Of a stretch of DNA of 64,000 bases, positions 38,137-47,627 are shown piece after piece (position 1 is the stretch's first letter; each line of letters opens with the position of its first letter). The position numbers and the translations under genes are program-made. Location: contig NZ_LYPA01000029.1 in NCBI RefSeq assembly GCF_001675045.1, positions 46,067 through 110,066 on the forward strand, in the 5' to 3' direction. The notes beneath the pieces are model-generated. The model did not search any database and had not been told where the DNA came from. It worked only from the letters and a program-made list of their open reading frames with translations. Source of the DNA: Paenibacillus oryzae. GTDB taxonomy: Bacteria; Bacillota; Bacilli; Paenibacillales; Paenibacillaceae.

Positions 38137-38748
38137 TTGACTGACTCGGAAATGCGTCAAGTCCTGGCTGACGTATTGAATGGCGATGTTGAGGCATTCA
38201 GCCGCATTGTTCAGGTCTATCAGCGGCCAATCTATCATTATTGCTATCATATGTTGTCCAGTAGAAGCGAGGCTGAGGATTGTGCACAGGAGGTTTTCCT
38301 CAAGCTGTTTCGCAGTCTGAGGCACTATGATACGGGGAAGCCCTTGGAAGCCTGGCTATACAAAATCGCCTATCATCAATGCGTGGACAGTCTTCGCAGG
38401 CGAAAGCTGACCCGCTACCTCCCCTTTTTCTACCAGAGGGATGATGATAATTGTCATGTGGAACGCGAGATCGAATCGACGTATTTCAATGAAGAAGTGC
38501 ATAAAGCGATGTCGAGGCTTTCGCCAGAAGAACGAAATCTATTGATTTTGCGGTGTGTCGAGGACAAGAGCTATGACGAGCTCGCATTGATTATGAACAA
38601 AAATGCGGCGGCTTTGCGGAAAAGGTACGAACGTGCGGCAGTGAAGTTCCGCGGCTATTATCGTGAAGCGAAAGGAGACGTCAGCCATGACAATGGGAAA
38701 AGAGGATCAGGATCTGAGAAGGCTGTTCCAAAGAGAACGCCCACCTGA
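38137..38748 (+). CDS. ECF-type RNA polymerase sigma factor
   Basis: The TTG start has AAAGGAGGG 7 nt upstream. The product has 203 residues. Sigma region 2 is readable at ~20-90 (FSRIVQVYQRPIYHYCYHML, then AEDCAQEVFLKLF). Region 4 lies at ~140-185 (LSPEERNLLILRC...SYDELALIMNKNAAALRKRYERA). ECF factors redirect polymerase to a small stress regulon and are held inactive by a membrane partner. The next gene overlaps its 3' end by 62 nt and is that likely partner. A CTTGCC/GGCAAG inverted repeat upstream (38074-38101) may be regulatory. Confidence 0.88.
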   Translation: MTDSEMRQVLADVLNGDVEAFSRIVQVYQRPIYHYCYHMLSSRSEAEDCAQEVFLKLFRSLRHYDTGKPLEAWLYKIAYHQCVDSLRRRKLTRYLPFFYQRDDDNCHVEREIESTYFNEEVHKAMSRLSPEERNLLILRCVEDKSYDELALIMNKNAAALRKRYERAAVKFRGYYREAKGDVSHDNGKRGSGSEKAVPKRTPT

Positions 38749-39640
38749 GATCGATCTGTCCGTGAAGGTCATGAAAAAACTCAAAACCGAACAACAGGAT
38801 AAGGGGAGATTGTATATGAAGCATAAAGTGAAACTTTTGGTGGCAGCCGGCATGCTGGTTGCTGTATCGTCAGCATTTGGAGCCTCGCATTGGTTATCGT
38901 TGAAGGATAGTAAAGGGAATGTGGTCTATGAGGAAAAAGCGATGCATGAGACGCCATCAATGGTGACCCCGGCATCCGACTTGAATTGGATGGGCAGAGT
39001 CAATGCCATATGGGACAATGAGCTTAAGGCAGGAGAGGCTGGCATTATCTATGTTGAGGCCGATAACCCGGAACAGAAACTGGAGCTGCGCTTCAATCCC
39101 TTTGAGTTGAACGACGCCGCTGCATTTCAGGAAAAATTAGGCCATCCCGAGCTCAATATTCCGGCTTCGCTAGAGGGTGGATACAGCTTTAAGAGAGGGA
39201 CAATCCACTTTGGTCCAGCGATTGATCTACAAGTGTTGTCACAGGAAGAGAAGCACAACATGGCTCAAGAGCTGAGGGAGCAGGCGGAGCAATCTGGCAA
39301 GGATTATGCCATCAAGCCTGTTGAGTTTACCGATGAATTCTGGAATGCCAAGAGCGTTTATGCCAAAGGAGAGGAAGAGGTTTCCTTGCTTGTTCTTAAC
39401 CTGGGTGATGGAAAAAATACGGCGTCATGGGAAGAGACGATTCAGATGACCAAGACGCAGCTGCAGGAGAACGGCAAGGATGCGATATTAACCCAATATG
39501 CCGACAGTGCGCGGATGGAGCTTGTATGGATCGTGGAGGACCCGTACAAACGCGGTAATTACCAATTTAGTCTGGAAAGCAATAGCGATGATATCGACGC
39601 GGAGGAGCTGAAGCTCATCTGGAAGGCGCTTCTGCAGTAA
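38687..39640 (+). CDS. Putative membrane anti-sigma factor
   Basis: ATG 38687 is chosen because AAAGGAGA lies 8 nt upstream; the gene overlaps the sigma gene by 62 nt. The ~317 residues comprise a charged cytoplasmic N-terminus (~1-45), one membrane span (LLVAAGMLVAVSSAFGA, ~50-66), and a ~250-residue external domain without a recognised fold. This single-span layout immediately after an ECF gene is the usual anti-sigma arrangement. The N-terminus lacks the HxxxCxxC zinc motif of ZAS anti-sigma factors. Confidence 0.65.
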   Translation: MTMGKEDQDLRRLFQRERPPEIDLSVKVMKKLKTEQQDKGRLYMKHKVKLLVAAGMLVAVSSAFGASHWLSLKDSKGNVVYEEKAMHETPSMVTPASDLNWMGRVNAIWDNELKAGEAGIIYVEADNPEQKLELRFNPFELNDAAAFQEKLGHPELNIPASLEGGYSFKRGTIHFGPAIDLQVLSQEEKHNMAQELREQAEQSGKDYAIKPVEFTDEFWNAKSVYAKGEEEVSLLVLNLGDGKNTASWEETIQMTKTQLQENGKDAILTQYADSARMELVWIVEDPYKRGNYQFSLESNSDDIDAEELKLIWKALLQ

Positions 39641-39687
39641 ACCTATTCCACGCTTCTGCGGTTATGAAATTCCGAATGGTTTAATAA

Positions 39688-39727
39688 AGACGACGCGGCC
39701 CCACTCGCTCCGCGTCGTCTCTTTTTT
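39688..39727. terminator. Terminator shared by sigma operon and araA
   Basis: AGACGACGCGG pairs with CCGCGTCGTCT around an 11-nt loop, followed by T6 on the plus strand. It lies between convergent genes. Confidence 0.85.
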
Positions 39728-39768
39728 AAGACGTTTTTGTCTTTAGTATGGAAGCTCAGCTTCTCTAC

Positions 39769-41193
39769 TTATTTGATAACAACGTAATCCAGTTTTACGA
39801 GCTTGGCGTACGTAATGATCTGGTCTGTTGTCAGGTTCAGGGAAACGACGGTATGGTGGCCTCCGCCATTTTCAATCCAGGCTTTAACTCCATCCTGGAA
39901 ATTAGGTTTAACTTGCCACAATACGCGGGCTACCGGCAGATTAGGAGCCGGAACCGTTGGTTCAAAAGCTGTAACCTCGTTAATCAGCAGCTTGTAATGA
40001 GTGCCAAAATCGGCCATGGATACAACAACGCCTTCGCCAGCTTTGCCGTCGAATACAAGACGGGCCGGATCTTCGCGATCGCCAATGCCAAGCGGGGAAA
40101 CAAGAACCTTTGGTTTGTTGCTTGCCAAGCTTGGATCAACCTCAAGCATATGGGATTGCAGAATAGCTTCTTGGCCTTCGGCCAGCTCGTACGTGTAGTC
40201 TTCCATAAAGCCGGTGTTCTGATTGTGGCTCATTACTTTCAGCAGGCGGTCCAGAGCGGCTGTTTTCCAGTCGCCTTCACCCGCAAAGCCGTAGCCTTGC
40301 GCCATGAGGCGTTGAACGGCAAGACCCGGAAGCTGCTTCATGCCGTGCAGATCCTCGAAGTTCGAAGTAAAGGCGTTGTAGCCGCCTTTATCCAGAAACT
40401 TTTTCAATGCGATTTCATAGCTTGCTTGTACCTTTACGCTGGCTTCCCAGGCTTCCTTGCTGTACGTGCCATAATCGAAGTCATACAGCTCCGCGTATTC
40501 CGCAAACAAAGCGTCAACTTCCTCTGCCGTAACCGCGTTAACGTATTCAACAAGATCACCGATGCCGAAGTAGTCGACGGTCCAGCCGAATTGAATTTGA
40601 GCTTCTACCTTGTCGCCTTCTGTAACGCCAACGTTGCGCATGTTGTCGCCAAAGCGCGCTACCTTGATGTTGAAGCTTTCGTTATAGGCAACCGCAACGT
40701 CCATCCAGTCAGCAATTTGCTTTTGAACCTCAGCGCGCTCCCAATACCCGACAACGACCTTGTTTTGCTTTTGCAGGCGGGCATTGATAAAGCCGTATTC
40801 ACGGTCGCCGTGAGCGGCCTGGTTCAGGTTCATGAAGTCCATGTCGATCGTTGCCCAAGGTATGCTTTCATTATATTGAGTAGCCAGATGCAGCAGCGGC
40901 TTTTGCAGAAGCTTGGTGCCGCGAATCCACATTTTGGCCGGGGAGAAGGTGTGCATCCATGTAATAACGCCGGCAACCTCGTCGCGATAGTTGACTTCCT
41001 TCATGACGGAAGTAATTTTATCCGCGCTTACTGCCAGGTCTTGAAGCACAAGCGGATACGGCAATACGCCGCTTTTGTTCAAGGCGTCGGTCATAGCCTG
41101 CGCATGCGCCTTTACTTCTGCGAGCGCTTCTTCTCCGTACAAATGCTGCGAGCCTACGACAAACCAAAATTCTTTAACGATTGCTGTTGACAT
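39769..41193 (-). CDS. araA: L-arabinose isomerase
   Basis: The 474 residues match AraA throughout: [12 protein letters not shown] at the N-terminus, [27 protein letters not shown], and the GGGHHTVVS region near the C-terminus. The enzyme converts L-arabinose to L-ribulose in the cytoplasm using a divalent metal bound by conserved Glu and His residues. It is the last gene of araB-araD-araA, separated from araD by a 278-nt gap holding a strong hairpin. The start follows a GAGGATG RBS. Confidence 0.96.
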   Translation of the reverse strand: MSTAIVKEFWFVVGSQHLYGEEALAEVKAHAQAMTDALNKSGVLPYPLVLQDLAVSADKITSVMKEVNYRDEVAGVITWMHTFSPAKMWIRGTKLLQKPLLHLATQYNESIPWATIDMDFMNLNQAAHGDREYGFINARLQKQNKVVVGYWERAEVQKQIADWMDVAVAYNESFNIKVARFGDNMRNVGVTEGDKVEAQIQFGWTVDYFGIGDLVEYVNAVTAEEVDALFAEYAELYDFDYGTYSKEAWEASVKVQASYEIALKKFLDKGGYNAFTSNFEDLHGMKQLPGLAVQRLMAQGYGFAGEGDWKTAALDRLLKVMSHNQNTGFMEDYTYELAEGQEAILQSHMLEVDPSLASNKPKVLVSPLGIGDREDPARLVFDGKAGEGVVVSMADFGTHYKLLINEVTAFEPTVPAPNLPVARVLWQVKPNFQDGVKAWIENGGGHHTVVSLNLTTDQIITYAKLVKLDYVVIK

Positions 41194-41471
41194 GTTTCAT
41201 CCTCTTTTCTGTGGGTTGTTATAAGTTCAACTAAAGAGTGTTGGCAGGGTTCCAGGCCGCCGCGTGAAAGTTCCCTCCGATCGCAGTTGTTTCCGGATTC
41301 CCCTTAATTAATTGGTTTTGATTGTTGGAATCCGGAAACACAAGCGAGCGCTTGAAACGTTCTGAAAGAACGTCGCATCGTAAGCCTATGCTTTTCTCCA
41401 GAACCATCCACACTCTGGCCTGCTTTCTGCCGATTTTTTAGTTGAACGGATATAGGGCTTATATAGGGATA
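41194..41471 (-). other. araD-araA spacer with three inverted repeats
   Basis: In the direction of transcription the spacer first contains an ACGTTCT-GAA-AGAACGT hairpin (41357-41373) and CAAGCG-AG-CGCTTG (41341-41354). Then comes a 14-bp perfect stem TGTTTCCGGATTCC/GGAATCCGGAAACA (41288-41340) with a 25-nt A/T-rich loop. No T-run follows the large stem, so it is not a standard terminator. No gene is supported. Confidence 0.6.
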
Positions 41472-42167
41472 TTATTTTTGGCCGTAATAAGCGTTTTTTC
41501 CGTGCTTGCGCAGGTAGTGTTTATCCAGTATGTTTTGCGGGAGCTCTTCGGCAAAGCTGTTGAGCTGGCGGGAGAACAGGTTCATTTTACAAACCTCTTC
41601 CAATACTACGCTGTTAACAACGGCCGATTTGGCGTCCTTGCCCCAGGTGAATGGCGCATGGCCCTTCAGGAGAACGCCGGGAACTGCCATAACGTCAATA
41701 TTTCGCTGCTTGAAGGTTTCAATGATGACGTTTCCGGTTTCCGCCTCATAGCCGCGGTCGATTTCCTCCTGGTTCAGGAAACGCGTGCAAGGCACGGACC
41801 CGTAAAAGGTATCCGCATGAGTTGTTCCCATAACCGGGACATCCAGACCGGCCTGAGCCCAAATGGTTGCCCATGTAGAATGCGTGTGCACAATGCCGCC
41901 AATTTCCTCATAATGCTTATAAAGCACCGCATGGGTCGCCGTATCGGAGGAAGGTCTGAGATCGCCTTCTACAACGTTGCCGTCGAAATCAACAACAACC
42001 ATATCGCTTGGCTTCATTTTGTCATAGCTGACGCCGCTTGGCTTGATAACGAACAAGCTGCTTTCGCGGTCAACCGCGCTGACATTGCCCCATGTATATT
42101 TCACAAGACCATGCTTGGGCAATTCCAGATTGGCCTCATATACTTCTTCCTTCAGTTTCTCCAGCAT
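41472..42167 (-). CDS. araD: L-ribulose-5-phosphate 4-epimerase
   Basis: The ATG at 42167 has GGAGG just upstream and lies one base after the araB stop codon. An in-frame upstream start would run into araB and lacks an RBS. The 231 residues match class II aldolase-type epimerases: [43 protein letters not shown] (metal-binding His) and [14 protein letters not shown]. It converts L-ribulose-5-phosphate to D-xylulose-5-phosphate for the pentose phosphate pathway. Confidence 0.95.
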   Translation of the reverse strand: MLEKLKEEVYEANLELPKHGLVKYTWGNVSAVDRESSLFVIKPSGVSYDKMKPSDMVVVDFDGNVVEGDLRPSSDTATHAVLYKHYEEIGGIVHTHSTWATIWAQAGLDVPVMGTTHADTFYGSVPCTRFLNQEEIDRGYEAETGNVIIETFKQRNIDVMAVPGVLLKGHAPFTWGKDAKSAVVNSVVLEEVCKMNLFSRQLNSFAEELPQNILDKHYLRKHGKNAYYGQK

Positions 42168-42168
42168 T

Positions 42169-43788
42169 TTAATTCCTCCAGTTCTCAACCAGATGATCAA
42201 CAGCCGCTTGCTCAATCGCAAGTCCCTTCACATAACGCTCCATAAAGAGCTCAAACCCTGCAACGTCGGCGCTGTCCGGCTTGATCTCCACGCCTTCGGC
42301 ATCCTTGAACACGTTGTTCTCCAGATAATCCGCAAGCGTTTCTCCGTTGCTGCGGTTCCTTGCATAAGCGGCCAAAATCGCCATGCCCCAAGCTCCGCCT
42401 TCACCCGCTGTCGACATAACGGAAACAGGAACGTTCAGCGCGGCTGCAACCATTTTTTGACCAACCACCGGTGTTTTGAATAACCCGCCATGAGCCAAAA
42501 TGCTGTCGATCGCAACGTTTTCCTTAGTCGTTAAAATATCCATGCCAAGCTTCAGCGCGGCAAAAGCCGTAAACAGATGGCTCCGCATGAAATTGGCCAG
42601 ATTAAACCGGCTTTCCGGCGAGCGGACAAACAACGGGCGTCCTTTATCGATGCCGGTAATGTTTTCGCCCGAGAAGTAGCCGTAGCTTAGCAGGCCGCCG
42701 CCATCGGCATCTGCCTCCAGCGCTTTGTTGAACAAAACGCTGAATAGCTGTTCGGAATCGGTTTTTTGCCCCATCGCTTCGTAAAACTCCCGGAACAAGC
42801 CTACCCAGGCGTTAATGTCGCTGGAGCAGTTGTTGGCGTGAACCATTCCTACAGGACTGCCGTCCGGCGTAGTCACCATATCAATTTCCGGATAAACGGA
42901 CGTTAAATCCCTCTCTAGTACAATCATGGCAAATACTGAGGTTCCAACGGAGATGTTGCCCGTCCGCTTTTTCACGCTGTTTGTTGCGACCATCCCGGTT
43001 CCGGCGTCACCCTCTGGAGGACACAACGGAATGCCCGCCTGCAGGCTGCCTGACGGGTCAAGAATAGCGGCGCCGGCTTCGGTCAACACGCCTGCTTGTT
43101 CGCCTGCTCCGTAAACCTTGGGCAAAATATCGGCAAGCTTCCAGGGATATCCCTTCGAGGCCACAAGCTCGTCAAATTGCCCGATCATCGCCGCGTTGTA
43201 ATTTTGCGCTGCTTCGTCGATCGGGAACATGCCTGAAGCATCGCCGATGCCAAGAGCCTTGTTGCCGGTCAGCAGCCAGTGAATGTAACCCGCCAGCGTT
43301 GTAAAGGACTGAATTTGGGGCACATGCTGTTCTTCATTTAAGATGGCCTGATACAAATGGGCGATGCTCCATCGTTCAGGAACGTTGAATTGGAATAAAT
43401 CAGTCAATGCCTTGGCGGCTTGGCCGGTTGTGGCGTTGCGCCAGGTGCGGAACGGCACCAGCAGCTCGCCCTTGCCGTCAAACGCCATATATCCGTGCAT
43501 CATTGCGGAAAAGCCGATGGAGCCGATCTTTTGCAGACTAACGCCATATTTTTGTTCCGCTTCCTGCCTCATTTCGCTATAAGCATCTTGCAGACCCTTG
43601 ATGATGTCCGTCAAGCTGTATGTCCAATACCCGTCTTCCAAAAGGTTTTCCCACTCATAACTGCCCGATGCAATGGTCTCGAAGCGAGAATCAATTAGGA
43701 CAGCTTTAATACGCGTTGACCCAAACTCAATGCCAAGCGAGGTTGCTCCACTCTCGATGTCTAGCTTGATCTTCTGATCCATGGACAC
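42169..43788 (-). CDS. araB: Ribulokinase (FGGY carbohydrate kinase)
   Basis: The 539 residues show the two-domain FGGY kinase pattern: N-terminal phosphate loop region [16 protein letters not shown], catalytic region [13 protein letters not shown], and C-terminal ATP-binding segments ([37 protein letters not shown]). Position at the head of the arabinose operon and the AraR-like boxes upstream make L-ribulose the likely substrate. The kinase resembles the ~530-residue FGGY branch rather than long E. coli-type AraB. GTG 43788 (GGGAG upstream) or ATG 43782 could be the start. Confidence 0.85.
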   Translation of the reverse strand: MSMDQKIKLDIESGATSLGIEFGSTRIKAVLIDSRFETIASGSYEWENLLEDGYWTYSLTDIIKGLQDAYSEMRQEAEQKYGVSLQKIGSIGFSAMMHGYMAFDGKGELLVPFRTWRNATTGQAAKALTDLFQFNVPERWSIAHLYQAILNEEQHVPQIQSFTTLAGYIHWLLTGNKALGIGDASGMFPIDEAAQNYNAAMIGQFDELVASKGYPWKLADILPKVYGAGEQAGVLTEAGAAILDPSGSLQAGIPLCPPEGDAGTGMVATNSVKKRTGNISVGTSVFAMIVLERDLTSVYPEIDMVTTPDGSPVGMVHANNCSSDINAWVGLFREFYEAMGQKTDSEQLFSVLFNKALEADADGGGLLSYGYFSGENITGIDKGRPLFVRSPESRFNLANFMRSHLFTAFAALKLGMDILTTKENVAIDSILAHGGLFKTPVVGQKMVAAALNVPVSVMSTAGEGGAWGMAILAAYARNRSNGETLADYLENNVFKDAEGVEIKPDSADVAGFELFMERYVKGLAIEQAAVDHLVENWRN

Positions 43789-43867
43789 GCTGCTCCCTTC
43801 CCTACCAACTATTTTTACCGCATAAAAATGAATGACTGTAAGAAGGCGCTTCCTTTATTTCAGCCCT

Positions 43868-43896
43868 AGTATATTTTTTGTTCGTACATTTGTCAA
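43868..43896 (-). promoter_or_regulatory. Strong sigma-A promoter of araB-araD-araA
   Basis: On the minus strand, consensus TTGACA and TATACT are exactly 17 nt apart. An AraR-like box covers the spacer, so repressor binding would block polymerase. Confidence 0.9.
43876..43891. promoter_or_regulatory. AraR-like operator 1, inside araB promoter
   Basis: It matches 12 of 16 positions of the B. subtilis AraR consensus ATTTGTACGTACAAAT and lies between the -10 and -35 boxes. Confidence 0.75.
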
Positions 43897-43907
43897 TAAG
43901 GATGAGG

Positions 43908-43923
43908 AAATGTATTTACAAAT
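43908..43923. promoter_or_regulatory. AraR-like operator 2
   Basis: AAATGTATTTACAAAT matches 12 of 16 consensus positions and lies just upstream of the araB -35 box, 32 bp from operator 1 (about three helical turns). Confidence 0.75.
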
Positions 43924-43999
43924 TGCAGCGAGGAAAAGTTTGTCCTTGTCTTGTAATATGGAACAGGATGCATAATAATAGGACCATAAACATCTTAAA

Positions 44000-44015
44000 A
44001 GATGTACATACAAAT
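44000..44015. promoter_or_regulatory. AraR-like operator 3, near araR
   Basis: AGATGTACATACAAAT matches 13 of 16 consensus positions. It lies ~95 nt before the araR start, downstream of possible araR promoter elements (CATAAT near 43971), consistent with autoregulation. Confidence 0.75.
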
Positions 44016-44111
44016 TTCAGGCATCTGCCGATTTGTATAAGGTTTAGCGGAACGGGCGGAATCAGCCCTTGTATGAGATGTATTGGACATTTGCGAAAGA
44101 AGTGAACATAG

Positions 44112-45197
44112 ATGAAGCCCAAATACCAGATCATTCTTGAGGATATCAAAAGCGATATTTTGTCGGGAGTATACAGCGTAGGCGTACAAATTCCAACGGA
44201 ATCCGCCCTGCAGGACAAATACCAGGTTAGCCGCCAAACGGTGCGAAAAGCAATTCTGGAGCTTTCCAACGAAGGCTTTTTAAGAAGCGAAAAAGGCTCC
44301 GGCACCTACGTCAGCAATCAATACCGGGCCAAGCCGGGCGGCAGCCCCAACAACCGGACGATCGGCGTTATTACGACGTATCTATCGGATTATATTTTTC
44401 CTTCCATTATACGCGGTATCGAAGGGCGGCTGAATGAGGATAATTATTCCTTGCTGCTGGCCAGCACCAATAACGATGTTGCACAGGAAAAAAAAGCGCT
44501 GGAAATGATGCTTTCCTATGGCGTAGACGGCTTGATTGTGGAGCCGACAAAAAGCAATTTGTACAATCCCAACATCGCGTATTATCTGTCATTCAAGGAG
44601 CAAGAGGTTCCTTTTGCCATGATTAACGCTTATTATGAGGAGCTCGAGGTGCCTTTTTTCTGTCTCGACGATGTTCAGTCCAGCTATCTTGCCACCAGGG
44701 AGCTGATCAAAAACGGGCACACCCGCATTGGCATTATTGCTAAAATGGACGATTTGCAGGGTAAATACCGGATGAAGGGCTACATCAAAGCGCTGGGAGA
44801 AGCAAAATTAAGCTTTCACCCGGAGCTGGTGCTGGCATTTGATACCGAAACCAAGCAGGAGCTTTCCGTGAGCCTGAAGACATTCCTGAGCGAAAACCGC
44901 AATGGATTAACGGCTATTGTATGCTATAACGACGAGGTCGGGCTTGAGGTTGTGAATGTGTGCAGAGGGCTTGAGCTATCCGTTCCAGATGATCTCTCCA
45001 TCATCGGCCAGGACAACTCGTATATTGCCAAAAACGCTAATATCAAGCTGACCACCTTGACCCATCCCCAGGAGCAGATGGGCCGCGACGCAGCCGACTA
45101 CGTCATTAAAAAGCTGCAAGGAAAAAAGGATTTGAAGGAAAATACCTATTATCAGCCCGTTCTGATCGAAGGCGAAACCGTCAAAAAAGTCCGTTAG
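44112..45197 (+). CDS. araR: Arabinose operon repressor, GntR-HTH/LacI-effector fusion
   Basis: The 361 residues combine an N-terminal GntR winged helix (~1-72: YQIILEDIKSDILSGVY, IPTESALQDKYQVSRQTVRKAI, SEKGSGTYVSN) with a LacI-type sugar-binding domain (~80-350: TIGVITTYLSDYIFPSIIRGI, GVDGLIVEP, SIIGQDNS). This fusion is characteristic of AraR, which releases DNA on binding L-arabinose. It is divergent from araB, with three AraR-like boxes in the intergenic region. Confidence 0.92.
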   Translation: MKPKYQIILEDIKSDILSGVYSVGVQIPTESALQDKYQVSRQTVRKAILELSNEGFLRSEKGSGTYVSNQYRAKPGGSPNNRTIGVITTYLSDYIFPSIIRGIEGRLNEDNYSLLLASTNNDVAQEKKALEMMLSYGVDGLIVEPTKSNLYNPNIAYYLSFKEQEVPFAMINAYYEELEVPFFCLDDVQSSYLATRELIKNGHTRIGIIAKMDDLQGKYRMKGYIKALGEAKLSFHPELVLAFDTETKQELSVSLKTFLSENRNGLTAIVCYNDEVGLEVVNVCRGLELSVPDDLSIIGQDNSYIAKNANIKLTTLTHPQEQMGRDAADYVIKKLQGKKDLKENTYYQPVLIEGETVKKVR

Positions 45198-45212
45198 AAA
45201 TTGGGGATGCTT

Positions 45213-45258
45213 GGGCCCCGTATTCATGCAACATGCATGACCGGGGCACGCCGTTTTT
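45213..45258 (+). terminator. Intrinsic terminator of araR
   Basis: GCCCCG/CGGGGC with an inner CATGC/GCATG hairpin is followed by a T-run. It lies in the 91-nt gap before the convergent metG gene. Confidence 0.75.
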
Positions 45259-45288
45259 CCTCTTTCCACTCATCGAATCCTCGTTACC

Positions 45289-46932
45289 TTAACCCTCCCT
45301 CTGTATCTCCAAACGGCTTGTTTCTTCTTCAATTTTGCAGGGATCAATTCGCTCAAACAATAGCTCCAGTTGACCTATGCGGGTGCCGGACGGTACTGAA
45401 ACAAACTGCCAGGCAGGCTGGCCGAGCGCGAGGAACGATCTTATTTTGTCGCAGGAAAAAGGAACAAATGGCTGGAGCAGATTTGCCAGGTTAGCTATTA
45501 GCTGCACACAGCAATACAGCGTAACTCCACATTCCTCGCGATTGTTTTTGATTTGTACCCACGGCTTTTGCTCGTCAAAATATTTGTTGGCTTGGCGAAT
45601 GTAGACAAAAATCAGCTCAAGCGCTTCCTTGAGACGGCCCTTCTCAAGGAGTGCTCCGGCTTTTTGATACAAGTCCATTGTTGCGTCTACCCAGTCTTCG
45701 CCAAGGTTTCCCGCAGGAATATTTCCTTCAAACGATTTGTTGATAAACGCCAAGGTCCGGTTGACAAAGTTGCCAAATGCGCCAAGCAGCTCTCCATTGT
45801 GGCTGTTAATAAACTCTCTCCATGAAAAATCGGCATCCCGTTTCTCGGGCCCGTTGGCTATCAGGAAATAACGGATGGAATCAGGCTGGTAACGCTCCAG
45901 AATATCGGGGACCCAAACGGCCCAGTTGCGGCTTGTCGAAAACTTTTTCCCCTCCAGCGTCATGTATTCGCATGAAAGGATAACGTCCGGCAAATGCAGA
46001 TTTCCAGTTCCCATGAGCAAGGCCGGCCAGATGAGCGTGTGGAACGGGATATTGTCTTTGCCATGCACATAATAAGCCGTTAGCTTCTGCCCCTTATCCA
46101 GCCAAAATGGCTCCCACCCTTCTCCTGTCTCTGCCGCCCATTGCTTGCTCGCAGATAAATATCCACAGACGGCTTCGATCCAGACGTAAATTTTTTTATC
46201 GTGAAAGCCTTCAACGGGGACCTCTACGCCCCAAGGCAAATCTCTGGTTGCAGCACGATCCTGCAGTCCCTCCTCCAAATATCGCCTGGTTAGCTGGATG
46301 GCATTTTCCTTCCACCCCTGTTTTTTGTCGGAATATTCAATTAATTTATTCTGAAATTGAGACAACGCCAGGTAAAAATGCTCTGTTGGGGAATCCGTTG
46401 GAGGATTACCGCAAATGGCACAGGTTTTCTCCAGCAAATCCGACGGGTCCAGCAATGTAGAGCAGAAGTCGCATTGATCGCCCCGGGCCCGGCTGCCGCA
46501 GACGGGACAAATGCCTTCAACGTACCGGTCTGGCAAAGGAATACGATCATTTTCGCAATACGTTTGCTGCACTGTTTTTTTGTACAAATGCCCGTTCTCC
46601 AGCAGCTTCAAAAATAGGCTTTGCACCTCATGATGGTGAAAGGGCTGATCAGTGCGTGTGTATAGATCATAAGTAAATCCCAGACGATTGAAGCAATGCA
46701 GGAATTCGTGATGATATCGCTCCGCTATTGCTTCCGGCTCCACCCCCTCCTGCCGTGCTTGAACGGCGACGGGCGTGCCATGACAATCGCTGCCCGAAAC
46801 ATATAACACAGCGTCGCCCTTTGCCCGGAAATATCTCGCGACTACATCCCCGGGCAATAAGCTCGCCAGACGCCCCAGATGCAAGGAACCATTGGCATAC
46901 GGCCATGCGCCGCCTATAAAGACATTAGACAT
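45289..46932 (-). CDS. metG: Methionyl-tRNA synthetase with divergent signature motifs
   Basis: ATG 46932 has GAGGAGGG upstream. The 547 residues follow class Ia Met[17 protein letters not shown] at the N-terminus, two CxxC-type zinc knuckles around residues 140-180 (CPVCG...CDFC, CAICG), WIEAVCGY, and a C-terminal helical anticodon-binding domain. There is no C-terminal EMAP/Arc1-like tRNA-binding domain. The HIGH box reads HLGR (residues 18-21) and the KMSKS box reads KFSTS (near 327-331), as in a diverged second MetRS type known in some Firmicutes. The gene is led by a T-box, so it should be induced when charged tRNA is low. Confidence 0.88.
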   Translation of the reverse strand: MSNVFIGGAWPYANGSLHLGRLASLLPGDVVARYFRAKGDAVLYVSGSDCHGTPVAVQARQEGVEPEAIAERYHHEFLHCFNRLGFTYDLYTRTDQPFHHHEVQSLFLKLLENGHLYKKTVQQTYCENDRIPLPDRYVEGICPVCGSRARGDQCDFCSTLLDPSDLLEKTCAICGNPPTDSPTEHFYLALSQFQNKLIEYSDKKQGWKENAIQLTRRYLEEGLQDRAATRDLPWGVEVPVEGFHDKKIYVWIEAVCGYLSASKQWAAETGEGWEPFWLDKGQKLTAYYVHGKDNIPFHTLIWPALLMGTGNLHLPDVILSCEYMTLEGKKFSTSRNWAVWVPDILERYQPDSIRYFLIANGPEKRDADFSWREFINSHNGELLGAFGNFVNRTLAFINKSFEGNIPAGNLGEDWVDATMDLYQKAGALLEKGRLKEALELIFVYIRQANKYFDEQKPWVQIKNNREECGVTLYCCVQLIANLANLLQPFVPFSCDKIRSFLALGQPAWQFVSVPSGTRIGQLELLFERIDPCKIEEETSRLEIQREG

Positions 46933-46954
46933 AAAATCCCTCCTCTTTTTTTGG

Positions 46955-47254
46955 AAAACAAAAAAACCCTCAATCCCAAAGGGACGAGAGTTGCGCTCAC
47001 GTGGTACCACCCAATTTCAAAAATGCCTTGCGGCATTAGCCTCTTCAGGTACGACGCGGTTTGCGTTTATACCCTAGCACAGTAACGGATGCGGGTTCCG
47101 GCGCGGCCTACAACCACATGGGGCTTCGGTGCGCAGCTCTGAGACCATATTCCCTCGGTTATTCTTTACTCCTTTTCAGCTACCGGAGCTCTCTGTAAAA
47201 AGACTTCGCCAAGGTACTCTTTCTCTTCGCAGCTTTTCAATATTATCCAAGTTA
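46955..47254 (-). promoter_or_regulatory. T-box leader (tRNA-sensing riboswitch) of metG
   Basis: The T-box core GGGTGGTACCACG lies on the minus strand around 46999-47013. It is followed by a terminator hairpin (arms CTCTC-GT-CCC and GGG-AT-T-GAGGG) and T7 at 46960-46990. Upstream, AGAGTA and GCTGAAAAGGAG segments fit stem I. An ATG at 47148-47146 lies in the expected specifier-loop context, agreeing with methionine. Uncharged tRNA-Met would stabilise the antiterminator and allow metG transcription. Confidence 0.9.
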
Positions 47255-47260
47255 TTAAGG

Positions 47261-47289
47261 ATTTTACTTTGTCATTTCTCTAAAGTCAA
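47261..47289 (-). promoter_or_regulatory. Promoter of the T-box-metG transcript
   Basis: Minus-strand TTGACT and TAAAAT are separated by 17 nt. It lies just after the stop codon of the small upstream gene. Confidence 0.8.
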
Positions 47290-47297
47290 GCGAAACA

Positions 47298-47513
47298 TTA
47301 TTTCTTTTTTAACTGGAAAAATTCGCAATTTTTTCGGTTGTGATAAGACAAGTCGCTGACGCTGGATTGCGTAACGACCGTGTTGTCATCAAAGCGCAGA
47401 ATAATCGAGCTGGCGTCAACGATATGATTATCCTGGAAGACGCGAACCCGGAAGCCGCGCTGAAGCGCCTCCTCGAAATCGGCGTCGGTTATTAAACGGT
47501 ATTGAAGGGACAT
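47298..47513 (-). CDS. Small hypothetical protein, 71 aa
   Basis: ATG 47513 has AAGGAGA upstream; longer frames lack an RBS. The sequence (MSLQYRLITDADFEEAL...) is mixed alpha/beta with no Cys pairs or membrane span and ends in Lys3. I do not recognise a family. The strong RBS and codon pattern support a real gene. It is independent of metG, which has its own promoter right after this stop. Confidence 0.6.
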   Translation of the reverse strand: MSLQYRLITDADFEEALQRGFRVRVFQDNHIVDASSIILRFDDNTVVTQSSVSDLSYHNRKNCEFFQLKKK

Positions 47514-47600
47514 GGGTATCTCCTTTTCGGGGTTATACCAAATTATAACCACCCTATCCAAGGGAATGTCAAATGCCAAGGCGGAAGTGGCAGGTTTATA

Positions 47601-47609
47601 TGGTACAAT
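47601..47609 (+). promoter_or_regulatory. Extended -10 promoter of phnA leader
   Basis: TGGTACAAT fits an extended -10 (TG-N-TACAAT) without a clear -35. RNA would start near 47616, about 12 nt before the structured leader. Confidence 0.55.
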
Positions 47610-47627
47610 AAGCCACGTCGAGGAAAA

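Noticed and set aside
39748..41190. A 480-codon open frame on the plus strand opposite araA
   Set aside because: It is the mirror of the well-conserved araA gene, has no RBS and gives a low-complexity protein without recognisable motifs.
41341..41373. CcpA catabolite (cre) sites in the araD-araA spacer
   Set aside because: The inverted repeats match the cre consensus poorly. They are better described as simple hairpins.
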